DNA of 64,000 bases, taken from Spodoptera frugiperda (Eukaryota; Arthropoda; Insecta; Lepidoptera; Noctuidae). The notes below the pieces were generated by a model. That model was not told the origin of the DNA and did no database searches. It saw nothing but the letters and a program-made list of their open reading frames with translations. The position numbers were made by a program, and so were the translations under genes. Shown here piece after piece: positions 1-12,146 of the stretch (position 1 is the stretch's first letter; each line of letters begins with the position of its first letter). The stretch covers positions 9,554,001 to 9,618,000 of the forward strand of contig NC_064214.1 of the NCBI RefSeq assembly GCF_023101765.2, given 5' to 3'.

Positions 1-999
1 TGTGTTATTTATTGTTAGTTGTATTGTTGGTTATTACTCGAGTACTCGAGGCCATTTCTTGATATTTCGTATTATCGTGTGTATTTTTCTTCTTAAAAGA
101 AGTCTTCAATCTAATAAAGATCTTTAAAATATTAAAGAGTAAGCTATTTTATCATTAGCATAATTTTCTCGACTGTTTTCTAAAAGACACTATTTTTTAC
201 CACTCTAAACATCAGGAAAAAGACATAGAAAAATATATTTTCCACATCTCGCCACCCACTTAAACGAATCACACAAATATCACCATCGGTCCTTTTCCCC
301 ATGAAAAGACCACTGACAACAAATTGAGTGCAAAATTTGGTCCTCCGATCCTATAAACAGAGCTATACAAAACTCCTTTTCAACCGAAGTTTACTCTATG
401 AAGGAAGAAAACATTCGATTTTCAGCGAATACAAGTTTAGATGGGAAGCAATCTTAAAGTTTTCACACTATTATGTTTCTATATATCAGTGTTATGTACG
501 TCTGTGTCGCCACTTGAGACCAACAGATGGAGTTGTATACAAACTTTATTTATACCTAAGTTACTCGGAAAATGTTTAATGTTGAATTTTATTCCCTCTT
601 TGAGGGGTCGCGTTGTACTTAAGAATTTTTCATTTCAAAATGCAATATGTGCTGGTTATTTGATATGCCATGTAGGATGTTATTATGTAAGAGTTTTGTT
701 GCAGTTTTCATTGATTTTCGTTTGGTCTTTTTGGCTTGGGAGCTGATATTATATTGATAAATACTCGCAACGCAAATCGGATACCTGGCCAACTAATTGA
801 ATTTATAAGTTTGAAATCGCTAAACCAGAGCAAACGTGGTGATTAAGGCTCTTATGTCCTCCGTATGAGATAAAGCCTTTGCTCAGCAATAGGTTCATGA
901 TTATATGAAAACTTCATGAATTAAGTAATGGTTTCAGTCTAAACTCAAAAGTATTAACATGAAATAAATTATTATGCATAATTTTATTATAACTTTCGT
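1..999. other. No gene seen
   Basis: AT-rich, probably intron 3 of the Ig gene. The 83- and 101-aa frames here show no protein-like features. Confidence 0.5.
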
Positions 1000-1110
1000 G
1001 AGACATACTAAAATGCTGCTTATAAATATGAGCATCTAGCATGGTTTTAAACTAGTCGAGTTCCTCGTCAAACAGTTACGTGAGTAAGACGACTACTTAA
1101 TTAATCGTAT
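1000..1110. repeat. Partial copy of the GTTTGACGAGGAAC family
   Basis: One arm only: GTGAGACATACTAAAATGCT, TATAAATATGAGCATCTAGC, then GAGTTCCTCGTCAAACAGTT. Confidence 0.65.
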
Positions 1111-1137
1111 TAATGAAGTATTACGCATTTTCTATAA

Positions 1138-1219
1138 ACTTTGAAGTCAGTAATTTGGCAAAATTACTGACTTCAAAGTTAATAAATTTTTATCATTAAG
1201 GTATTAATGATAAAAATTT
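1138..1219. repeat. Two adjacent near-perfect hairpins
   Basis: AACTTTGAAGTCAGTAATTT pairs with its complement across a 3-4-base loop (1138-1181). Next to it, AAATTTTTATCATTAA pairs with its complement (about 1184-1219). Confidence 0.85.
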
Positions 1220-1656
1220 AAAATGTATGCGAAGAGTGAAAATAACAGTAGGCAATTGTACATAGTAACACATAAGCAGCATTGTCTTCGACGCCAAAGA
1301 CCAGCAATGCGACATTTTAAGCCCCACGATTGTAACCGTGCGGTAAGTTTTAACAAGTTTCAGAACTTGTCCATTGCCTTCAATAAATATACATTGAACT
1401 TTGCACAAAATAAGGTTTTCAACAACTTCAAGGTTTTGTTTTCATCTGAATATTTTATGATTTTATTTTTAGGGCGACTTTTAGGTTTTTTATTTTGTTA
1501 TTTGTTTACTTCGGAAGAAAAGTTTTTGAAATGTTGATGTTTGTATTGGTTGGTTTGAATAGAATTGTGTGTAAACTGATTATGTTACGCTTTTAATAAC
1601 TTATGCTTGTGTTTAGACTGTTTTTATTGAGCTTAGCTTATTTATTATCCTCCAAA

Positions 1657-1797
1657 TTACGCAGCGGACTGCTTAGCGGGTTACCGGGGCTCCGACTTGA
1701 AAAGCAAGAGCTGGAACGGGGTGGTTTTTAGTTAGTAAGAGTCTGACTCTCCTTTTCATAAGGTGAGAAAAGTCATAGGATTGTTTTCCCTCTTCAA
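1657..1797 (+). mobile_element. Short R1-module retroposon, diverged
   Basis: Contains GCGGACTGCTTAGCGGGTTA, CCGGGGCTCCG and a remnant of the GAAAAGTCATAGGATTG end. No poly-A left. Confidence 0.7.
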
Positions 1798-2301
1798 ATG
1801 AGTCACTTATAATAAAAACTAGTCTAATACAATGCAAGGAACAAATAAAGGTGAACAAAATGTCAAACAAAAACAAAACAATTAACAACCACAATTTTAA
1901 CCCAAACTAAAACTTTTTCAAGAAAATACCTCAATGAAAAAAAAAATCGGTTTTACTAAAGAAATAATTTGTGTAATAGGGTACCTAGGTCTTGTCTAAA
2001 GTCTGCAATTACCTGTACAAATAACTAGACAAGTCTAGACTAGAATAAGATCTAGGTAACTATTTGCTTTGATCTATCACTAAAGTTAGTTTAAAGTGAA
2101 TATGAAGGTTCATTAACGAAATGACAATAATTTGGAACTCTGTACTGAAATTCAGTAACTTTCTTAATTATTGTATCATTGGATACTTCGTTGATCGTAT
2201 GGTTGTTGCACAGAGAAATTCAGGTTTGATTTCTGGGTTAAAAACATTTTTTTGATTCTTCTGAACATGATTTTATGTTAATATAGAACAATTCCATATT
2301 C

Positions 2302-2375
2302 AGGGTCGATAGATGATTTGGTGGAATATAAACAACGCCACCGATGGATACCCGCAACACCAGAGGAGTTACAAG
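2302..2375 (+). repeat. SINE-like family E, short fragment
   Basis: CACCGATGGATACCCGCAAC then ACCAGAGGAGTTACAAG. Confidence 0.55.
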
Positions 2376-2408
2376 TAATTAGTTTAGTAATTGAATTATT
2401 ATACACAG

Positions 2409-2426
2409 GTGTGTGTGTGTGTGTGT
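2409..2426. repeat. (GT)n microsatellite
   Basis: GTGTGTGTGTGTGTGTGT run. Confidence 0.8.
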
Positions 2427-2674
2427 TTCATCATCAGGGGGCATCAGGGTTTACTCTTAAATACAATTCCGATCAATCGACATTGATAATGTGAAATTTT
2501 GTCCACTAATTGCATCTGCATTGCGTGTATATTTAATGAACTAAATAATATTGAGTTTGGTTTTCAAGTTTCGTGCTCTGATAATGCACTTTCAACAGCT
2601 AGAAATTGGGGTTGTAAAGTTTTGACATTGTATAATTATTGAGATCCGAAATTGGTTTCAAAAGTAAGCACCCT

Positions 2675-3288
2675 TTTTTTTTTTTTTTCGGCGTGGAAAA
2701 TCATCCAATGACTTCTCCCGCCCTGGGCGAGGCGAGAGGGAGTGTCAGACTCTTACTGACTAAAAACCACCCCGTTCCTACTCCTGCGAGCCGGAGCCAG
2801 GAGCCCCGGTAAACCATCAGGTAGTCCGCAGCTCCGGATTAGGCATCAGCCCTACTGGGCCCCATCTGTGGTGGTCTGATGGCTCTTTGAGGCGCGCGCA
2901 GAACGCGATGCGCCGCACGCACGGGTCTGGTTCTGGTCGGGCGGCGAGCTACCCTTGCTCGCCGTCCGCAGACCCGCACTTACGGTGGCCGGAGATCGAT
3001 CGCGCGATCCCCGACGCCCGGAGTGTATTCGCGACGGCTGGGGCGTGAAGAGGTTCGTTCTCTCACGCGCCCCGCCTCCTCCTGCATGACTGCTTCGCAG
3101 AAGGAGGAGACGGCATCCCAGTCCCCCTCGCTCCGCACCATGGCTTGTATCAGTGCCGGACGCGAGAGGGCGCCGTCGCCGACCACATCCCTGAGGACAC
3201 GGCGGTGCTCAGCCCACGCAGGGCAGACCGCAAGCGTATGTTCCACCGTGTCCTCCGGGCGGTCTTCGCAGTGATGACACCCGGGCAT
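2675..3288 (-). mobile_element. R1-like LINE 3' end (minus)
   Basis: Begins on the plus strand with a T run and ends inside the zinc-finger coding region (the pol fragment occupies 2980-3288, with GCHHCEDRPEDTVEHTLAVC). Flanked by AAGTAAGCACCCT (2662-2674 and 3289-3301). The frame reads on into flanking DNA only by chance. Confidence 0.9.
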
Positions 3289-4425
3289 AAGTAAGCACCC
3301 TGGTGTGGAATCTACGACAAATTTCGATTTTTCCATAATGCCTATTATTGGAAACAAGTCTAATAGCTAGTATAATAACTATCGTAAGACATACTACACT
3401 AGCTAAAAATCACAGTTTACTCACGTAAATTACAGCTCAACTAATTTCGAATTGCCATTTACCTCAAGTGACCTTGTATTAGTGTTTAAGTCCATTTACT
3501 TTCTTTCTGTCCATTTACGTTCTTTAAGTATAAACCACACATAACAATTGTATAATATTTAAATCAGTTTACAATAAATTACGTTTTTCACCGTAAAATA
3601 AAGGCATACAAGTAAATACTATTCACAGAGAGCTACAACCAACGTCTCCAGTATCTCAAAGACAAAGACAGTAAAAAACGGTTTGCTAAGCGTCCGTCGT
3701 TAGGGTTGTCACAACTTGGAAACCACAAAATATTTTATAGTTTAGGGAAAAAAAATTCAAAGCTTTTTTTGGATGTGGGTGTTTCGAGTGGGTGTGTTTA
3801 TAAATGGGACAGTTATTAAATACCCAATTTGTGCCTACTTTGGAATTTATTAGGATGTTTAATTGATTGCGATAATATTTTTTTTATGATTATCAACGTG
3901 ATTTGACAGTCTAGTACCCTCGTAGGAGGGTAATGTCCTACAGTTTGACCTGTATAATATGTACGTATGGATGTTTGTATTTGTGCGCGATTATCTCGCA
4001 TTTGCCTGAACCGATTTTGATGTGGTTTCTAGCCTTTACCTAACTTAGAAAAAAGCGCGAAGCTTAGGAACGGTAAACAAAATGGAAGGCGGTTTCCTGT
4101 TTAAAAACAAGGATTTTTGTTTAGTTGCCACTTGCATGAAAAGGCTTAACACAACATTAGAACTATACTCTTCTTTACTAGTGTGCCAACCCTAGAATGT
4201 GATATTCAATTCCAACTAGTGGCAGTCCGCACTAACAAGGTATCGTTTTACACGGTAAACTCGTAAACTCATTCGGTAAACGAGTGTCAGTGCACCGCTC
4301 AAATGTTACTCATTGAATGTATTAAACCAACCGAATTTGTCCTTATGTGTCTACGGTTAACTATTTATAATTCTTCTTAATTAAAAAGATATTGATTATA
4401 ACATTATTATTATATTATATATCTT

Positions 4426-4510
4426 CACGTCTTTTATGCCCGTAGGGGTAGGCAGAGGTGCACATTATTGTACTGTACAATGTAAACAGACTTTTTACAA
4501 TTTATGCTCG
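4426..4510 (-). repeat. 3' fragment of SINE family B
   Basis: CGTCTTTTATGCCCGTAGGG, AGAGGTGCACATTATTG and TACAATTTATGCTCGCAG match the family B end. Confidence 0.6.
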
Positions 4511-4552
4511 CAGTGCCCTTTAATTATCGAAGGTGAAGGCTGAGGGCAGATA

Positions 4553-4747
4553 TGAGTGAGGTTACTGGAGGCCCAATTATCCCCCTTCCCAATCCACGAT
4601 TCCCCAACAACTCTTAAATTCCTAACCCCCAAAAGGCCGGCAATGCACATTTTAATGCCTATGGGGTTTCGGGTGTCCATGAGCGGCGGCGATGGCTTAC
4701 CATCAGGTGATCCGTCAACTCGTTTACTGGCTTATACCATAAAAAAA
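4553..4747 (-). mobile_element. SINE-like family E, partial (minus)
   Basis: GAGGTTACTGGAGGCCCAAT to GGCTTATACCATAAAAAAAT. Confidence 0.72.
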
Positions 4748-5401
4748 TGACAAATTGGTGTGTTCCATTCATTTAATGTTGTCCATAGTCAACAGTCATA
4801 AGTGATGTCCATGAACTGGACAAAAATATTAGAACCATTCACTCAGATGCCCGACATTAAGGTGAAATGGCCCAAAGTAATATACCGCTTTTTGGATAAT
4901 CCTTCGAGTAAGCAATGTTGATGTTCCAACCTATGACATGAAATTGGGCATTGTTTATAATGTTTAAATGTGACATGTTTGCTAGGAAAGTGTATTAAGG
5001 TGCTTTTAAATGATTTTATTTAGCTTGCCTCCGTTTGTTTGTTTGGATCAATGTAAGTCATTGTAATTTTACTCCCTCCCTGATGACAGGTCTATCTGAT
5101 ATTTAGAACCATAGAATATAATTTATGTTTTACCTTCGTTATCGACATCAAACGAAAGAGCTTGATTGGGAGAATACAGCTTATTAAAACCGATTAATAA
5201 AAAAAATATGTTTGTCGATCCGAATTGACTCTGTATGTTTTGTAAAATGTTAACTCCTATCAACGATACTAAAGATTGAGGAGACGCAAAAATAATATTC
5301 AACAGCCCGTGTCAGTCCAATGCTGGACATAAGAGGGGTTACCATAATCTCGATCCACACATAATAAAGCAGTTTAAGAGAGAGCTGCCGATATGTTTGA
5401 C

Positions 5402-5444
5402 ACCTCGTTTCGATTACTTTAAACATAAAGCAAACTCGTACTAA
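5402..5444 (-). repeat. Fragment of an older MITE, target of the Harbinger-like insertion
   Basis: CTCGTTTCGATTACTTTAAA to CTCGTACTAA; the TAA of ACTAAGGG became the duplication of the MITE at 5445. Confidence 0.6.
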
Positions 5445-5912
5445 GGCCGGGACTCCACCAAAGCGGAGACGAGACGAGCGGAGAGGAGATGTTTTTTAAA
5501 CAACCAATAGAATTGAGTTATTGACACGTCTCCTCTCCGCTCAGCTTCAGTGGAGATCGCTGTGCGGAGATGTGTAATATTTGTATGTCGTGATGGAAGC
5601 GGAGATGTGAGCTGTGCGCGGACGACGCGCAGTGGAGACGAGAGATGTGAGCGGCGTGCAGTGAGCGATGTCACCCTCCCCCCTCTCGCCCGCTAGCAAC
5701 CCGCAGAACCCCGCGCGCGTCTACCTTTCGTGTCAGAATGCGTATTGAGCACTCAACGCCCCGCACCCGAGCTGAAAAACATCTCTTCTCGCACAGCACA
5801 CAGCACACCGCACACATCTCCGCTTTGGTGGAGTCCCGCGAGCTGAAAAACATCTCTTCTCGCACAGCACACAGCACACCGCACACATCTCCGCTTTGGT
5901 GGAGTCCCGGCC
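5445..5912. mobile_element. PIF/Harbinger-like MITE
   Basis: 468 bp, terminal inverted repeats of about 25 bp starting GGCCGGGACTCCACCAAAG, flanked by TAA (5442-5444 and 5913-5915). A TWA duplication and GG-rich ends fit PIF/Harbinger. The interior is rich in GAGACG/GCGGAG motifs; several overlapping short ORFs here are artefacts of that composition. Confidence 0.82.
5769..5910. repeat. 71-bp tandem duplication carrying the MITE terminal arm
   Basis: Units 5769-5839 and 5840-5910 are identical except the last base; each contains the right terminal repeat (TCTCCGCTTTGGTGGAGTCC). Confidence 0.92.
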
Positions 5913-5926
5913 TAAGGGTCCTAAAC

Positions 5927-6688
5927 CGGGCTCGCTGTCATTGCAGCGGTAAGTCCCCTCTTTGAGGAGTGGCTAGAGAGGCGCCACGGCGTCCTCACCT
6001 ACCGCCTGACGCAGGTGCTTGCCGGACATGGAAGCTTCGGTAGGTTCCTGTTTCTGATTGGGCGGGAGGAAACGCCCGGGTGTCATCACTGCGAAGACCG
6101 CCCGGAGGACACGGTGGAACATACGCTTGCGGTCTGTCCTGCGTGGGCTGAGCACCGCCGTATCCTCAGGGATGTGGTCGGCGACGGCGCCCTCTCGCGT
6201 CCGGCACTGATACAAGCCATGGTGCGGAGCGAGGGGGACTGGGATGCCGTCTCCTCCTTCTGCGAAGCAGTCATGCTAGCTAAGGAGGAGGCGGGGCGCG
6301 TGAGAGAACGAACCTCTTCACGCCCCAGCCGTCGCGAGAGACACTCCGGGCGTCGAGGATCGCGCGACGATCTCCGGTCACTGTAAGTGCGGGTCTGCGG
6401 ATGACGAGCAAGGGTAACTCGCCGCCCGAACAGTACCAGACGCGTGCGTACGGCGCGTCGCGTTCTGCGCGCGCCTCAAAGAGCCATCAGACCACCACAG
6501 ATGGGGCCCAGTAGGGCTGATGCCTAATCCGGAGCTGCGGACAACTTAGCGGGTTTACCGGGGCTCCGGCTCGACGGGCAGGAGTAGGAACGGGGTGGTT
6601 TTTAGTCAGTAAGAGTCTGACACTCCCTTTCGCCTCGCCCAAGGCGGGAGAAGTCATTGGATGATTTTCCACCCTAAAAAAAAAAAAA
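5927..6688 (+). mobile_element. R1-like LINE 3' end with C-terminal coding region
   Basis: 5'-truncated LINE ending in a poly-A run and flanked by AAGGGTCCTAAAC (5914-5926 and 6689-6701). It contains the C-terminus of the pol ORF (5928-6386), then a GC-rich 3' UTR and the ~150-bp terminal module (about 6530-6675) that recurs across the window. Confidence 0.9.
5928..6386 (+). pseudogene. C-terminal end of R1-like pol (zinc-finger domain)
   Basis: Open frame of about 150 codons: SPLFEEWLERRHGVLTYRLT, then GRFLFLIGREETPGCHHCED, then a CCHC-type finger (CHHC...HTLAVCPAW). This arrangement at the very end of pol is typical of R1-clade LINEs. The RT and endonuclease are absent through 5' truncation, so this is a dead fragment. 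Confidence 0.85.
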
Positions 6689-7099
6689 AAGGGTCCTAAA
6701 CAATAGTTTTCGTTAACACAAAACCCCATTGTAATAAGTTACAAAAACAAAAGAAGAAACACAAATCGGCAACACCGAAAATTTAATCTGCCCGCGCCTC
6801 AGGAATCGAACGTTTACCATTCGTTACCGCCTTGTCGGCCCAAGTGACACGGAGGTCCAATAAAGTCGCGAACAAGTACGAAATTGAAAAAGAAATCCCG
6901 ACCGAGGCATGCAAATACTGAGGGCGAACACGAAATTGCTAAACTCTGACCGGTCTCGTTGGAAACTCTGCCATAAATTAGACAAAAACTTGCGTAATGA
7001 AATATGATTTCAATAAGATGTTTTGTGAATTTGTGTGGTGCGTTTGTTTTTTTATTGTTTTTATGGTATATTTAAGTTTAAGTGTGGTTAAATGCATGT

Positions 7100-7335
7100 T
7101 TTGGAGTTGTGTGTGAGAGGTCGCAAGTGCAACTGCCGGACAAGAGATCTCGGGTTCGATTCTCTGTCAGGTTCGGAGTCTGGAATTGTGCCCAGTATAT
7201 GGCAATAGGCTCACCCCCTATTACATGGGACTTATACACAGATGGTGAAAAGTGGGTATGCATTGAAAAGTGCCGTAATGTGCACCTCCCCTTCGGAGAT
7301 AAAAGGCGTGTTGTTGCATTGAACTGTACAGTTGG
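7100..7335 (+). mobile_element. tRNA-derived SINE, family B (internal deletion)
   Basis: GAGAGGTCGCAAGTGCAACT and CTCGGGTTCGATTCTCTGTC, with the Phe-rich spacer lost; ends CTCCCCTTCGGAGATAAAAG. Confidence 0.75.
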
Positions 7336-8321
7336 CATGGTAGATGCAATTGGAATTTTAGTCTGAAATTATTGGCACTTTAAGATTTGAATAATGATTA
7401 GCAGATTTTTATAACAGTTCTATCTGTTTGGAAAAGACACAACGACACAAATCGCACAAACTAAATTTACAGCCAAACATGGTACAAACTAAATTTACAT
7501 CTCTTATAATATTATAATCTCAAATACTTTAACAGACTTTTATATCAGAACTTGACAAATAAGGTCCATAAAAAAAAACCAACATGCTAAATATCTCCAT
7601 TACCAAACACAGGCTTCCTACCAGACGTTTTACACCACTTTATTCCATTAAGCCACCTCACATAAAAGTGTATAGTGCTTAGCGATACCTCACTAGCATG
7701 GGCGCGCCCATTTTATTCCATTTCCAGTTTCTGGGACATGTAAGTCCAAGGTGATCGATCGGTGGCAGAGGGCCGCACCACACGGGCGGATTCTGATTTC
7801 CGTAGTCTATTATAATTTTAATATGGGCCCCCACTATTATAATGTGTTGACCTAGTGTCATGATTTGAAAAAGGTCGGATGTTATATTTTTTCTGGTTGT
7901 GAACAGAATTGGGTTCGTATTTTGGTCTCTGTGAATTTTTTTGGTCATTTATCGCTGATTTCTTTTCGCCATTTTAACACTAATAGTGGTTATTGTTGCA
8001 GTATTATTTCTAGGTACCTCACGTTTGACATTAAACCAGTAATAACTGAATATCAAGTCAAGTACTGGAAGGCTTCCAAATTATCATACTACCAAACCAA
8101 CATTAAACTGTCTTTCGGAAGTTAAGTAGTTTCCTCATCTATAATTTACCCCATTTTCAAGGTTTGTGCCCAGTGTAAATTATTATAATTAATAAATAAT
8201 TGTAGATAGGTACTTATCGTTCATTTAGTTCAGGGTCAAAAATTGTTTACAATTTATCTGTGTACGGAAGTGTTTAAATTTAAATTGAATTTGTAACTTT
8301 CTACTGTTTTGCTATTTTTAA

Positions 8322-8522
8322 AAACCTTACCTCACTCTGGGATTTTCTGCTGTACCGTGGATGCGTTTACAAATATACAAATTATTCTCATACACATGAC
8401 ACCTAAACCCGGGACAACTATTTGAGGATCACACAAAGAGTTTCTCCGACCGAGAATCGAACCCGCTACACGTTACGTGACAACCGGTTACCCAGTCACC
8501 GCACCATTCGTGCCGTCGAAGT
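8322..8522 (-). mobile_element. tRNA-derived SINE, family D
   Basis: Minus strand: GTGACTGGGTAACCGGTTGT head region and CGGGTTCGATTCTCGGTCGG (B box), down to CACGGTACAGCAGAAAATCC. Confidence 0.7.
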
Positions 8523-8869
8523 CTTTAAAAAGCATGTAGTGTATTTGTGCTCTCTCTATCTCTCTATCTATGTGTATAGGAATATTCCTATCTAACTTGA
8601 CACTGACTGACTAAAGTATCAGATGACTAAGCAGGGGTGTACAAGTTGTAGTTTTATTTTATTGTAACAACATCTTTAAGAGTCTTGATTGACCATCGGA
8701 TTTAGAAAATCGTCTTTGATATTCTAGTAAACCTGGATCCTACTTTTAACTCTTCAAATTGTCCGCTGTGTAGTAAGTAACACTCAAAACTATATAAACT
8801 ATACTAATAGCATGATATATGGCTCATGTTAATCATTATCATCATCATAATATGATAATTATGATTATG

Positions 8870-9033
8870 AAAGCTACGTACATAAGATTACAAAAATCAT
8901 CCAGTTTAGAATATTTATCCAGCTGAGGTAAACTACCTAGCATGTTTACATATCAAAGCTATATACATAAGATCACAAAAAACCTCCAGTGTAGAATGTT
9001 TATTAAGATATGCGGACTACCTAGCAGGTTTAC
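8870..9033. repeat. ~87-bp imperfect tandem duplication
   Basis: Unit 1 (8870-8948) and unit 2 (8957-9033) share AAAGCTA..TACATAAGAT.AC, CCAGT.TAGAAT.TTTAT and ACTACCTAGCA.GTTTAC. The unit includes the start of the R1 module copy at 9011. Confidence 0.7.
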
Positions 9034-9158
9034 CGGGGCTATGGCTCATAAAGCATGAGTCAGAATGGGGTGCTTTTTAGTCAATAAGGGTCTGATACTT
9101 CCTCTCGCCTCGGCCTAGGCGAAAAAAGTCATTGAATGATTTTCCACAAACAAAAAAA
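9011..9158 (+). mobile_element. Short R1-module retroposon, diverged
   Basis: Starts TGCGGACTACCTAGCAGG, ends AGTCATTGAATGATTTTCC plus an A-rich tail. Confidence 0.75.
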
Positions 9159-9159
9159 G

Positions 9160-11566
9160 CGTAGAACATTTAAAATCCTTTACACAACCAAACTTCCAAC
9201 GAGTAATTTAACCCCACGAAGAAGCTATAATCCCATAAAACCTACCTCGTACGGAACTGCACCACACGCTATCCAAGAAGCCACACCTGTCACTTAAACT
9301 GAGTGACCTATATATTCAAGACGTTTCTAATCTATTCTTAGGCGGATTAAGTAGGTTTAGGCACGGTCGCCGCCTAATACCAGCCGCGCACTGGATAAGC
9401 CTCCCTATCCATCACTTTGAATAGATAAAAAGACCCGTTTAAGTTGTTAACCTTACGTTAATTGGTTGATCTATGCTGGAATTAGGGGTGAAATGTTAAG
9501 TTTGCGGCTTTTGAATGTCACGTTTTTGTGTCCTTCCTTACATGGTAGTATGAAATTTACAAAATGCCATATTATTTTCTTGACAAAAGATTACGTGCAC
9601 GTTCCCCAACGAGACGAAACGATCAGGTGAAAGACTCGTCCTCAAACACGTACAAACACGGTTTTAAGAGACAAGCTAGATAGAAGCCGCTGGAAGTAGA
9701 TCATCTCCTCCAGATGCAATTCTGATGCTGACCACAATCCTCAGAGTAGAGAGTGAGAGAGACTTAGGAAGAAGAAACAGAAGTTATATCACTAGCTCTG
9801 TCTAACAAGGATCTTCCAATAATCCAAGCAAGATCTTCCAATCACTCGATCAACCGGATAGAACGATTCAAAAAAGCTTTTGGCCACGAGGCGCTCCCTC
9901 ACGCGCCCACGTTGATTTAGTTTAAATTGACATAGGCTTAAGTTTATTAAATAACATCAACTGTATATTGAAATATTTTATGCTAGACTGTAAGATACGT
10001 CCATGGGCAGTTACCTCACACAAAATAAATTGAAAAACAAACTTCTAAATGTTCTAAATTGAAAAAAAAACTTCTAAAAATTCTAAATGAAAACTAACTT
10101 TACTCTTCAAACTTAAAGTTTAAATTTCTTTAACTTAATCACTTTACGAAAAGGAGTCACCATAAAATAAAATCAAATCAAATTCGCAGTGTCGCGGAGT
10201 TATAAGAGCCGAGACCTAACAGCAAAAGGTTGACAGGTGACGAATGGGTTGTCAGCCCTCGTTCACCAACGGCAACCAACTGAATCTAGATAGGGAATTT
10301 ATCTCACCACATTAGAAGGAAAAGGGTTAAGTTTAATACTGGTATGTCTTGGCATTTTCATTATTGTTGACTTTGATATTTTTCGTCACAAATCGTGTTA
10401 ACTATTAACGCTATTTAGTAATCGAAACAATGTAACCAAGAATTGTATTGTGAATATGATTCAAAAAGAGTATCTTGGAGTTTCTTGCTCGTTCTTCTCC
10501 ATAGGAATCTACACTTTGGAGCAAATAGCTTCACTAGAGGACTGACTGATAGACAGCCATTTTTAATATTATTATATTTACTTTAATGGTCAAAAGTGCC
10601 TTTCTTGTTTATTTGACCTAAATAATTTTGACTCTGACATTATTTGAAGTGAAGTGTGAACATAGAGGTAATACTTTCTGACTCAGATTCCTATAAGTAA
10701 CAGTACGTACATAACAATAACGTTTAACGTTTTTTTTAGTTTTCAGTAAGGTTTCCATTTATAAACAATGTTTAGTCAACAACATTATCCTTCCCTATTT
10801 TTCTAGCCGTTAAGAATAGCCAGGCATGGACCGAAACAAATAATATTGTACATTTTAAAAACTTGTATCAAATACAGCGTTGTTAAGAGACTTTAAAGTT
10901 AGTTATTCCAAAAACTTAGCCCTGTGCTTCTCTTGAGAATGAAAACGTCTCATAATTTGAGCAGGGTATCTACACAAATCCTAATTTATCGATAGCCTAA
11001 AGTATTGGCAAAATGAATTAATGTGGCACTGAAGTAGGTGTTTGAAAATTTACTAAGAATATAAGATAGGAGCAGAATAGAAGTTCCTAAAATGGATTTT
11101 GTGGTATTCTGATAAAGTTACTGGTTTTAGGACTGAGTCTGTTATAAGTACATCATATTCCAATAAAGTAGTTTCATCTTATAGTACAATGAAACTAAAG
11201 TAAAACTAAATACATGAAAGTTTGGCGAATTGAATAGACTTTGCGTGAAGATAGACAGATAAGTCTAAATAATACGTGGAAAACTATACGAATTTTCTTA
11301 ATATCAACCCGACGGTATAACCTCTAGAAAATTACACACCTCTTTGTAGATTTTTTAAGTGTTCTTTATCGCCTCCTTTTTATTTAAGGCAATTAAAATC
11401 CATCAAACCTTCTCCTAAGTTTGAAAAGTATTACGCTGAAAACCGCATCAAAATCCGTTCCGCCAAACGCGAGATAATTGCGCACAAACATACATACAGA
11501 ACAAACTATTAAACTCCTTTTTGAAGTTAGTTTAAAAAAAAACTTATACTACTGATTACTGCTTAC
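9160..11566. other. Mostly single-copy intron DNA
   Basis: No exon found on either strand. 9890-10045 looks like the 3' end of an unidentified retroelement (CGTTGATTTAGTTTAAATTG ... ACACAAAATAAATTG with a polyadenylation-like signal). 11430-11500 holds a short CTAGC-family piece. Confidence 0.5.
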
Positions 11567-11774
11567 CGTAAACATCAATACACCCAATCTGCCACTTCAT
11601 ATTGGGCTGCGTATTGATCTGGCACATGTAGCAGCCACGGTCCTCTGCCCTCAGAGGTCTGATCCTCAGCTGCCAGGTTCTTGGCGCATCCATGTGTACT
11701 GAGTACCTGGCACTCAAGACTGCTCTGTCGTGCATCGTGAGGACTGTCTGGTCTTCTGCTCTTAACCAGCCTAC
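11567..11774 (-). CDS. Exon 3 of DIP/lachesin-like Ig gene (second half of Ig1)
   Basis: 208-nt exon on the minus strand. The acceptor is CTTCTTTTCCAG|GTAGGC (11774/11775) and the donor TACG|GTAAGC (11567/11566). It encodes 69 codons plus one base, starting VGWLRAEDQTVLTMHDRAVL and ending near CYMCQINTQPNMKWQIGCID. Hallmarks are the core Trp (VGW), the 'RTWQLRIRPLRAEDRGCYMC' strand E-F segment with the second disulfide Cys, and the CQINT motif that marks the DIP/lachesin/IgLON-like group of insect neural adhesion proteins. By family knowledge these bind Dpr proteins or themselves at synapses and septate junctions. The RxVxTxxARISVTH stretch typical of the family is only partly kept (RAVLSARYSVHM), so orthology to a particular DIP is uncertain. 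The next exon (usually starting VPPDI) was not found in the 11.5 kb to the left. Confidence 0.9.
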
Positions 11775-12146
11775 CTGGAAAAGAAGGAAGAGTTTAGATC
11801 TTATTTAGGAACGAAGAAAATATCCTACGTCTTCATGGAAATGGCGATTTATATTTCTTTAAGGATTTTACAAAAAAATCCCAATCAAGCTTACGATCTG
11901 CTAGATTAAAAACATTTATCGAGTTTCATATTATACTATTCCAGATATGTAGCAATAATATCTCATACCATAAAGGTATGCTTTTTTACTTTGATCCAAA
12001 AGTAAGCTTCTCTGACTCTTGCTGCCGACTCCCTCCAGTGAATACAGCGCGATGGCAAACTAAAAGCTTAATAACGCAAGTTGTGCACATTGAGTGAGGG
12101 CCGAGTTTAAAGTAGGCCTTATTAAACTATAAAGTAACATCGCATC

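Noticed and set aside
328..746. Two overlapping ORFs of 83 and 101 aa
   Set aside because: Overlapping frames in AT-rich DNA with no recognisable motif.
1223..1537. 104-aa ORF with a GTAAGT inside, considered as an exon
   Set aside because: Neither the plus nor minus frame resembles a known protein, and the opposite-strand ORF is equally open.
5441..5965. Cluster of 71-77-aa ORFs on both strands
   Set aside because: All lie in the GC-rich Harbinger-like MITE and its tandem duplication; frames mirror each other.
11027..11060. Possible exon 4 acceptor (CTTCAG|TGCC) of the Ig gene
   Set aside because: The frame that fits phase 1 hits a stop after three codons and lacks the PPDI motif.
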